Translations under genes and position numbers: made by a program
From: Siphonodentalium dalli
Lineage: Eukaryota; Mollusca; Scaphopoda; Gadilida; Siphonodentaliidae
Reading direction: 5' to 3'
Assembly: GCA_032622095.1 (NCBI GenBank)
Contig: CP136064.1
Location: 146,696,864-146,760,863, forward strand
Length of the DNA stretch: 64,000 nt
Part shown: piece after piece, positions 33,646-41,474 of the stretch
Numbering within the stretch: the stretch's first letter is position 1
How the letters are laid out: each line of letters begins with the position of its first letter
The notes under the pieces: model-generated
Told to the model about the DNA's origin: nothing
Database searches by the model: none
What the model saw: the letters and a program-made list of their open reading frames with translations, nothing else

Positions 33646-33660
33646 CCGGATTCGTTTAAA
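33596..33660 (-). promoter_or_regulatory. -1 frameshift signal: T-TTA-AAC heptamer and possible pseudoknot
   Basis: At 33660-33654 the Gag frame reads GAT-TTA-AAC, so the heptamer T-TTA-AAC is in the correct phase for canonical -1 slippage. Slipping enters exactly the Pol frame, which overlaps Gag. Seven nucleotides downstream ggtgg (33646-33642) can pair with ccacc (33619-33615), and agaggcc inside that loop (33636-33630) can pair with ggccttt (33602-33596), giving an H-type pseudoknot with a rather long inter-stem segment. The heptamer is observed; the pseudoknot is inferred. Confidence 0.85.
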
Positions 33661-35408
33661 TCTGCGAATTGAACATTTCGTTCTGTCGGTCTAGGTGAAG
33701 CCCCACGGGTTCGCTCGCGACTGTCGTAGGATTTCGGTCGCCTGGGACAGGCTCGAGCGAAATGTGTCTGATCTCCGCACGTGAAACAGCCTTGAGGCGA
33801 TGGTGATCGTGACCTATTTCTGGGATTCCTCGGGGATTGATCCCTATATCGGTTTGATCCCTTGACATTTTTGTATTGATTTTGTGTTTGATCAACCCCA
33901 GTGGACTGGTTTTCCCCTCTGGAATCGCCCCTCGTGAGACATCTATTCATCATGGCCGCCAGGCGTTCCTCGAAATCTTTCCGTGCTAGGTTGTTGTGTT
34001 CTTCGAAATTTCTGAGTGCCTGATTGTTATCTTCTTTGAGCTCCCTGAGTCTCGAGTCCATTGTTGCTTCGAATTTCCTTAGTCGTGAGTCGACTGTCAG
34101 TTTGACCCTGTCCTCCAGTTTTTCCATGTTTCTAATTTTCTGGGACATCGATTCCATTTCCTCATCTCGTCTGCCCATTCGGTGGTCCCCATAGAGCTTC
34201 TCGGTTAACATGGGCGATCCACTAGCAGTCGACGCTCGTTGGTGACCCCCGTGCACCATTTGGACTCTTAATGGGCTGTGATCTCCCTTGGCCGTCTGTC
34301 TGCGATCGCAGCTGGTGTCCCTCTGCCGGTGTTGGTGTACCGCCTTGGTCGCGTAGTGGTACCACTGGACGCTGTCGATGGCCTCCTCCAGTGTCTTTGG
34401 CTGCCCTAGTGCAGCGGCCTGGCCTGCTGCCTTGTCCTGGAGCCCCAAGCAAAACTGGAGGCGCACTTGGCTGTCCAGATACTCCCTTGGCAGGGTCCCA
34501 TATGCCGATAATCCCAACGCCAGTATTCGGTCAGCCCATTCGTTATTGGACTCATCTGGTTGTTGAGTTGCTTGCTGGAACCTAAGTTGAGAACTTTGCA
34601 GGAGCTCTTGGGATCCAAAACTACGCTCCAACTTGCGCATAAGGTCCATTTTATCAATGGCTGGGTCCTGGGCCAGTAGGGTCCGGTATACTTCACCGGC
34701 CGTCCCTTCCAGAAACCAAACCAGGTTCTTCACCGTCTCGGATGACTTCCATCGCTGGGCGTCAGCATGTAGCTCAAATTTCATCTTGAATGCTGGCCAG
34801 CTGCCGGTGCCGTCAAATATGAGATGTTTTGGTGCCCGGTTGTCTTGAGGCCTTGCTACATGTGGTTCATCGGCTGGTGCTCGATCACGGGGTTTCTTCT
34901 GGTTGGTGTTCTGTTCCAATACCAATTTTTCCAGTTGAATTACTTTGTCTTGGCACTCTTGGAGCTTCCTATCCATACCCGATGACTGATCAGTGTCCAA
35001 GGCGATTGGACTAATTGGTGGGTCCTGTCTGATTCCTGGTCTCCCATCTGGGGTGCTATGTCGGCCATTTATGACCCGGGAGATTCTGTCTTCATAATCA
35101 TCTGGGGTCCCGGGCTCCTCCGATTCCACTTTAAAACCCGGTGGCTCCAGAAGCGCAGTGATGTTGTGGGTATCTTCACACATAGCCCGGTCATCGCACT
35201 CTATATCCTGTCTGCGTTCAAAGTCAACCGCATCTCGCAGTTGTTCTGTAATTCTGAGGCCTGGCACGCATCGAATGTTCTCCGGTGTAATATTCCCCAG
35301 TGTGTGCCTATACCAGACAAGTAATGAAGCAGTCTTCTTTCCTACCCCCGGGATGTCCAGCAATGTCTTGTATGAGCATTGATTAATTTTTACTTTCGTC
35401 GGGTACAT
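33627..35408 (-). CDS. gag: Gag with N-terminal helix-hairpin-helix and CCHC zinc knuckle
   Basis: 593 codons from the first ATG at 35408 (context aaccATG); the open frame reaches back to 35459. The first ~65 residues contain LLDIPGVGKKTASLLVWY followed by IRCVPGLR, two helix-hairpin-helix motifs of the ComEA/DNA-repair type, which is unusual for Gag. A retrotransposon Gag capsid-like region follows in the middle (KHLIFDGTGSWPAFKMKF to about 160 residues further), then a charged coiled-coil-like region and a CCHC zinc knuckle (CFTCGDQTHFARAC) near the C-terminus for nucleic acid binding. The last codons overlap Pol in the -1 frame. Confidence 0.95.
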   Translation of the reverse strand: MYPTKVKINQCSYKTLLDIPGVGKKTASLLVWYRHTLGNITPENIRCVPGLRITEQLRDAVDFERRQDIECDDRAMCEDTHNITALLEPPGFKVESEEPGTPDDYEDRISRVINGRHSTPDGRPGIRQDPPISPIALDTDQSSGMDRKLQECQDKVIQLEKLVLEQNTNQKKPRDRAPADEPHVARPQDNRAPKHLIFDGTGSWPAFKMKFELHADAQRWKSSETVKNLVWFLEGTAGEVYRTLLAQDPAIDKMDLMRKLERSFGSQELLQSSQLRFQQATQQPDESNNEWADRILALGLSAYGTLPREYLDSQVRLQFCLGLQDKAAGQAAALGQPKTLEEAIDSVQWYHYATKAVHQHRQRDTSCDRRQTAKGDHSPLRVQMVHGGHQRASTASGSPMLTEKLYGDHRMGRRDEEMESMSQKIRNMEKLEDRVKLTVDSRLRKFEATMDSRLRELKEDNNQALRNFEEHNNLARKDFEERLAAMMNRCLTRGDSRGENQSTGVDQTQNQYKNVKGSNRYRDQSPRNPRNRSRSPSPQGCFTCGDQTHFARACPRRPKSYDSRERTRGASPRPTERNVQFADLNESGWRSEA

Positions 35409-37515
35409 GGTTGTGTGTTGAAATAAACCGAAAAGTATAACGTTGAATTGCTCCTTCACAAAAGATGCACTATGTGAAAATGTGTCAAATTTCCTTCACT
35501 GCTTTTATTAAAGCAGTTTACGGGCCAAGACTGATCCCTTCTTTGAAGTGGTCAGGATTCTCCTTCCCTGAAGGAACGGGGACAATGTGTCTGGATTTCC
35601 TCGCTGAAGAAAATCTCGGTCGGGAGCTGGTGTCGCTTTAATAAAAGCGTTGAGTGGTAAGTGTACCTTTAATTTCCGAACAATTTAATAATTTCCTTCG
35701 CGAAAGGAAACGTGAAATGTGAGTTTAATGAAATATGAATATGATGTATGTGAAAGTGAAGTGTCACTTTAATGAAATGTAAATGACGTATGTGAACGTG
35801 AAATATGGCTTTAATGAAATATGACTATGGTGTTTATGAAAAAGAGGTGTCACTTTAATGAAATGTAAATGACGTATGTGAATGTGAACTATGTCTTTAA
35901 TGAAATATGGTATTTATGAAAATGAGGTGTCACTTTAATGAAATGTAAATGACGTAATGGTATGTGAATGTGAACTATGAAATATGAATATGGTATTTAT
36001 GAAAGTGACGTGTCGCTTTAATGAAATGTGAATGACTTGTGTGAATGTGAAATATGACTTTAATGAATATGAACAAAATGAAAGTGAAGTGTCGCTTTAA
36101 TGAAATGTGAATGACTTGTGTGAATGTGAAGTATGACTTTAATGAAATATGAATATGGTATTTTATGAAAGTGAAGTTTCGCTTTAATGAAATGTGAATG
36201 ACTTGTGTGAATGTGAAATATGACTTTAATGAATATGAACAAAATGAAAGTGAAGTGTCGCTTTAATGAAATGTGAATGACTTGTGTGAATGTGAAATAT
36301 GACTTTAATGAATATGAACAAAATGAAGTGTCACTTTAATTCCTAGTCTTCCCTGAAGACCACGGTCACCGCCAAACTAGCTCTGAACAAAACCTGCAAT
36401 TCAAATTTGGAATGAGCTTCACAGCGAACTTTCGAACAATGTTTCCACTTTCTGGGAAAGTATACAATGCCCTTTTAATGGGTTATTAAAGATATCTCGA
36501 TACCCTCTATGAAGGTTAGAATCTTGCCGAATATTCTGGTTTCTCTTGTCGAGAAATGTTGTTCTGATACCATCAAATAATGGTTTGTTCGTAGTGCTAT
36601 GAGCTCAATCCAATATGATATTTTTATAAATTCCACACTTGTAATGAAATTACAAGACGAGACAATGTCCCCGTGAAATCTACAAAAATTTTCAAATTCA
36701 ATAAATAATTTGGTGTGCCACCTGGTGAAGTTGAAATAATATGTGGGTAATGACTATAATGTCAGTAATGACCATCAAAGATGGTTTGCCGTTATTTGGA
36801 ATATTTTTCTGATAGCCAAATAGTCACTTGTGAAAAATTTTCACTTGTGAAAATTTTCAAAGTCGAAAATCTGTTCAAATTTTCTGACTGAGTGAGAGGG
36901 TGTTCCCACCCAGTGGCACTTGTGAGGGGCTGAAGTAAAGGTGTTACCTCGGTTCTGTCACACTTGTCTCTGAATAGAGCCACCTTGCACACCACACTTT
37001 CAACTTATCACTGATTGTTCAATTTCTCTAGTCACTCTGATCTGCTAGTTCAATGATAGTCAGCTAGAGCTTGATGACCAGTTGATATGGGATCTTCTCG
37101 GTCGATCAGTGAACGAGTTGCTGTTGTTGTTGTTGTTGTTGAAATTCCGAAACTGTTGGATGAAGTGTTGGAAGATCCAAGTTCTTTCTGGAAAATCTTG
37201 AACTTCCGGGACAGCTGGCCGCACTTCCGGTTTGACCCGGTGACCTTTCGAGCTCTTCTGTGCCCGTCGGTAGAAATGGTCACCTCGAGGTGATTGCAGA
37301 CTTTAAAATGTTCACAAGTGTTCAGAAAATAGGTGAATCTTCCTCTGGGTCCAAAATCCTGTCCTTGAAACACTTCTTCTCGTCCCCTCTGTATATATAC
37401 GTATAGATAAACACAGTTTGGTCCGAAAACGGAATTTGCAGCCGTGCTCCAAAAATAGCCCCGGCCCAAATTTCACCCGATTTTCCTGAGAAAAAGTTCT
37501 CCAAAAGTCTGTTTT
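35409..37515 (-). other. Long 5' leader of the retrotransposon
   Basis: About 2.1 kb between the primer-binding site and Gag, without supported coding sequence. It includes tandem repeats (35690-36340), short palindromes such as ccttccctgaagg (35562-35574) and gtcttccctgaagac (36346-36360), and a ttg-repeat at 37120-37140. A leader this long may hold packaging or internal-entry signals; none is recognised. Confidence 0.8.
35690..36340 (-). repeat. Tandem repeats in the leader
   Basis: Roughly ten degenerate units of about 60-80 bp built from ctttaatgaaatgtgaatga, cttgtgtgaatgtgaaatat and gaaagtgaagtgtcgcttta. Some adjacent units are nearly identical (for example 36010-36170 against 36185-36310), so the array is still expanding or being homogenised. 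The apparent reading frames here are repeat artefacts. Confidence 0.85.
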
Positions 37516-37527
37516 GCGACGGCGCCA
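37516..37527 (-). promoter_or_regulatory. Primer-binding site
   Basis: On the element strand tggcgccgtcgc, two nucleotides after the LTR, starting with the tgg that pairs with the tRNA CCA end. Which tRNA primes is not determined; the match may be only 12 nt or so. Confidence 0.8.
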
Positions 37528-37529
37528 CT

Positions 37530-37737
37530 AAAGTAGACTTACACAAGTAGATGTTGTGCCGTATTCCCCGCAAGTCGTCGTAGAGAGTATCCGTCGATTG
37601 TCGTCACTGGCCGGCTGATGCTGATGGATTTGTATCGAGCAAAGCAGGTCGTAGTGATGGTTGGTCGGCGTGGTAATTATCTCTGCCGGTGTTTTCCCGC
37701 GCATGCGCACTTCAGCCGGACTTCCAAATCTACTACA
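37530..37737 (-). repeat. LTR, 5' copy with respect to the element (promoter copy)
   Basis: 208 bp, matching 23243-23450 at every position I compared. Followed outside by aatgt (37738-37742), the same five bases that precede the other LTR at 23238-23242. Confidence 0.95.
37698..37709 (-). promoter_or_regulatory. NRF1-type palindromic site in the LTR
   Basis: tgcgcatgcgcg on the element strand fits the NRF1/Ewg consensus YGCGCAYGCGCR at every position; the same site is in the other LTR at 23411-23422. It lies ~30 bp into the LTR, where it could drive a TATA-less promoter in germline or general tissue. Function is inferred. Confidence 0.5.
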
Positions 37738-37742
37738 AATGT

Positions 37743-38516
37743 ATTTATTCAAATAAAAAAATTTAATAATTTTTTGTTGATAATCTATTTCATTAGTGAT
37801 ATCAATGTCTAGCGTTATAACATTTAAAACCAAGAAAATTATTTGGCCTACGTATCCCTATACTTGGAGTCATATCGGCGTCATTTCGATGGACTATCAA
37901 CAACTTCGTCACTGTCATTTCGGCAGAGTTTCGTCGAATTAAAAGACCGGACATTTCTAAATTTAACACAACAACTAGTAAATTAGAATGATTTATTGCA
38001 GAAATAAACCCAACCCCAGTATATATAGCATGTGCATTTATTTACTAACACGCCATGCTTGGGTGCTTATAGTAATTATTGACCGCCAAAGAAAACAAAC
38101 TGCCATACATTCAATTAATTTCTTTTGAAAGAGTGCAAGTCATTAGTCGCGACAAAGATGCAGTGTAATAAACGCCAGAGGCAGGCCACGGTGTCTACTC
38201 TGGTTATCAATGGAGCACACCTGATCTCGGCAAATCTCGTTCACACGTGGTTTCAATTGAAAACACTTCCGCGTTCTGAGAATTTTGACATTAAATTTTT
38301 TGTTGTTGTTGATTTGATTGAAACCATGAGATTACAAGCTTAATCCGGGAGCGCGGGAGATGAGGCCTCAAACCGGTAGTCTCCCGCACGATCCGGGAGA
38401 TTAAACAGGTCTGCTCCCTACCCATCCAAACCAATGAAAACAAGAGGTGATATGTCAATATGAGTTATAAAAGCTAAGTTATGGATAAACCTATTTATTC
38501 ACCAGGGGTGTTTAGT
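37743..38516. other. No recognised feature
   Basis: Intron sequence right of the LTR element. A cluster of gggaga/ctcccg words near 38345-38410 (including ccgggagcgcgggagat and the inverted ctcccgcacgatccgggaga) may be a small hairpin. No exon seen. Confidence 0.35.
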
Positions 38517-38580
38517 TACATATAACAATTAATTGCGCTTAAGCGCAATTAATTATCAAATGTGAATTTGGCCTCCCATA
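38517..38580. repeat. End fragment of the palindrome-array element
   Basis: aattaattgcgcttaagcgc followed by gtgaatttggcctcccata: one palindromic monomer (attaattgcgcttaagcgcaattaat) and the right end shared with 22992 and 5244. Confidence 0.65.
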
Positions 38581-38816
38581 GGTCTACCCAATTCACATAT
38601 CATCACTCTCACCTATCCATGCACGCATCCATAATCTAGTAATTTGCATCCAATTCACTTATAACCCATTCACACACTCACCACCTATTCACTATTTTGA
38701 AATAAAACTTTTGTCAAAAAAATAGGAACACTGATCAGAGTTAATTAATCAAGACTGACAGAATGAAGTTGAACGTACTGGTCTCAATACCTACTGTGCA
38801 ATGTGTATAATTTATA

Positions 38817-39200
38817 TGGGAGGCCTTTTTCACATTTATTAGCTAATTTCACTTAAGCGTAATTCATTTACGCTTAAGTGTAACATTATGCTTAGGTGTA
38901 AATGAATAACGTTTAAGCGTAATTCACTTGCGCTTATAATGTAGATATTGATTTACACTTAATAATCGTAATAGTATTATGACTCTATTACTCTTAAGCA
39001 CACAATTCAATTATGCTTAATTAAGCTTAATTTATGTATGCTGAAGCTTAATTTATTTATGCTTAAGTGTAATTCATTTTACGCTTAAAGTGTAAATGAA
39101 TTACATTTAAGCTTAACACAGTCATAATTCTATTACGCTTTACTATAAATCTGTATCTACATTATGCTTTTAAAAGCGTAATTCATATGCACTCTCATTA
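38817..39200. repeat. Left part of a palindrome-array element with altered monomers
   Basis: Starts tatgggaggcctttttcaca, the same end as at 4283, but the monomers read atttacgcttaagtgtaa and similar: gc-rich positions have changed to ta. No matching right end was found before 39300, so it is incomplete or decayed. Confidence 0.6.
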
Positions 39201-39311
39201 CACTCCCCTCAAGATGAAATGGATGTGGAAATGATTTATGCTTGATTGTAATTAGCTATTCCTGTAATTAGGAAGGTTAAAAAATTTTAAATATTTTTTA
39301 TTATTTTGTGT

Positions 39312-39529
39312 TTAACCCTTTCAGTGCCAAGCCGATTTTTGTATCAACCCATATTTCCTTGATCATTTTTCAAATTTATTGATTATAATAATATGATACA
39401 TTGATGGAAAGAGCTCTTTAATAGAGCTCTTTCCATCAATGTATCACATTATTATAATCAATAAATTTGAAAAATGATCAAGGAAATATGGGTTGATACA
39501 AAAATCGGACTTGGCACTGAAAGGGTTAA
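39312..39529. mobile_element. 218 bp palindromic TTAA MITE
   Basis: TTAA at 39312-39315 and 39526-39529 bracket two ~107 bp arms that are inverted copies with only a few mismatches and almost no loop, folding at gagctctttaatagagctct. Ends are ccctttcagtgccaag. TTAA flanks point to piggyBac-type mobilisation. Confidence 0.85.
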
Positions 39530-41027
39530 ACATCCATATATGCCATTAATGGCATTGGTTATTCTGAATATAAGCATATGTAGTATTAGCCAAAACATAA
39601 ATGGTACATTATGGTAGGTATTGAAAAAAATAATGATAGGCTATTTAGTTTGTAATCCATTTATTACTTTCCATATGGCCTGGACATTACTGGAATATAT
39701 AAAGCCCACACTGGGAATTTTTTTTTACAGATAGTTTCCTATTACCTAAAAGCTTTGATTCAATAATTTCAATAAAGGAGGATTCAATAAAGGAGGATTC
39801 AATAATTTCAATGTATGCATATAATTGTTTTTTTTTTATAAATTGGTCAGAAGTTATCCCATATAGCCCACTAGTAGTGGTTTTTTACCCAATAAAAATT
39901 ACCAAAGTTTTTGATAACTTTGAACCGACCCCACCCAACCAAAAGCAACATACAATGCAACATTACATCTCTGTATAGTTTTAAATATCCCGTAAACATG
40001 GTAAATTAAACTCTATTTGTAGCACAAATGTCTTTTCTAACCCCACAACCTAAGACCAGGCAAGTAGTATAATTGTTTGATTCAATACTGTCATCAAAAC
40101 AACTTAAAATCACTCTGTTCACGTACACAGTCTTTACTGCTCATCCTATTTTTGTCATTCACAACCTAAAAATAACGCACCCCGTTTTCCATGACATCAC
40201 TTTTGCCTGGTTGCCAGATCCCTGACTAATAGTATGTCCCGATTAGGTTCAACTTCCGACAGATCATGTGACAGTCCTTTCGCTATAAAGCGATGACACG
40301 TAAGTCTACGGTCTTTGCTAAACCGTCCCGTATTCTGTATCATAAAAATCCCGCAGTCCAGTAGAAGTACTGGGCTGTCCCGGGCAGAAATAGAAGAGAA
40401 CACATAATCCAGAGGAATCACTGTGCAATCCAGTGGAATCACTGGATCGTCCCATACTCTCTCAGCAGCCCGCAGTCCAATGCGTTCACTTTTAATGAAC
40501 GTTATCTTTATGATATTGCGGCTGACAACGCGCCGTTTCCTAATTTCGTGCAATAACACGTGTTTCCATTTTTCGGAATTACGTCTTCACAATTGATCAA
40601 CAATCCTTTATTCTACAATACTGTCTTGTCAATGACAGTGCTCCATGGATGGATAATTTCAATAACAAATAAACCAATTTTGTTTTGTTTACGAGAATTA
40701 CTCAGAACAAATGTCGTTTTTTGCATTAAAAAGCGATGCCTTATCTTGTTTGGGCTTCATGCTCATTCGAGTAATTCGGGTTCTCGTCGGGATTTTCTAA
40801 CTCTGCACTGGGTGCAATATGGTGTTGGCTTCTACATATGCTCCAGTTTGGAGTTTGGTCACTGAAAATTCCGATCAAAACGAATTGGAAAGAATATTTT
40901 ACAATATTTTTACTCCCGGATGCCATATAAACTAGCCAATGTGTGGCTTGTCTCTTCTCTCTACATTGTACATAAGACTCAATGCTTTTACGATTAAAAC
41001 TTCGTAATGTTTTTTCCCTCTGACGTG
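39530..41027. other. Mostly unrecognised; includes a reversed MITE fragment
   Basis: A duplicated phrase aataaaggaggattcaat lies near 39771-39800. At 40196-40330 the interior of the MITE found at 172-522 and 44842-45195 appears in reverse (attaggttcaacttccgaca, agtcctttcgctataaagcg). The remaining sequence up to 41020 shows nothing I can support. Confidence 0.45.
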
Positions 41028-41466
41028 TAGGGGTGCCACGATAATCGATTACCATTTTTGGCGTTGATTAATCTGAGTTGGAAAGTGCCGGGTATAATTG
41101 GATACCCTGTTTGTTTTACAGTTTAATCTACAACCGACGGGTTAACGACCTTTGATCGTGCATCAAAGAGATTCCGACAACATGAGTGCTACCAATATCT
41201 GTTGCAAACAGTGGGCAGTACATTTGATGATATGAAATAGTTACTCTTTGGGTCCTTGTAAAACATTGTGCTCATTAGTCATTACTGGTGGTTTATGGTG
41301 CACATTATTCACATAAAAAATTATCTCAGACGAGTTTTTTAACCAACATCCAGCCAATTGGCCATGTTATGGAATACTTCCACTGTTATTGCTATTAGGT
41401 ACGATTAATCGATTATAATCTCTTATTGACGATCGATTATCAAAATCAATAATCGTGGCACCTCTA
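41028..41466. mobile_element. hAT-like MITE, 8 bp target duplication
   Basis: Ends tagggg tgccacgataatcgatta and aataatcgtggcacctcta are inverted; direct repeats ctgacgtg flank it at 41020-41027 and 41467-41474. The ggtgccacgat/atcgtggcacc type of end with atcgatta subterminal words is hAT-like. No coding sequence. Confidence 0.85.
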
Positions 41467-41474
41467 CTGACGTG

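Larger units (their letters stand above)
23243..37737 (-). mobile_element. 14.5 kb Ty3/Gypsy LTR retrotransposon with extra Tpt1-TatD gene
   Basis: Full-length element on the minus strand, bounded by 208 bp LTRs and 5 bp direct repeats aatgt (23238-23242 and 37738-37742). Order on its own strand: LTR, primer-binding site, ~2.1 kb leader, Gag, Pol (PR-RT-RNaseH-IN, the Gypsy order), then two further frames, a purine tract and the second LTR. The size is two to three times the usual 5-6 kb for the group. The excess comes from the leader, a long Pol, and ~4.1 kb of extra coding sequence in env position. It sits in the 33.7 kb host intron, antisense to the exons. Long intact frames and LTRs with no visible difference indicate a young, possibly active copy. 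Confidence 0.97.

Noticed and set aside
33645-33647. GTG as the start of pol
   Set aside because: Non-ATG initiation is unnecessary: the in-phase T-TTA-AAC site just upstream explains Pol expression as a Gag fusion.
24266-35382. Many plus-strand frames of 60-268 codons across the retrotransposon
   Set aside because: Antisense shadows of gag, pol and the Tpt1-TatD frames; they lack independent motifs.
36060-36242. 60-codon frame rich in HFIK words in the leader
   Set aside because: Translation of the tandem repeat array.
37528-37833. Frame identical to one at 23229-23423
   Set aside because: It is the LTR sequence itself read through; identity reflects the two LTRs, not a gene.
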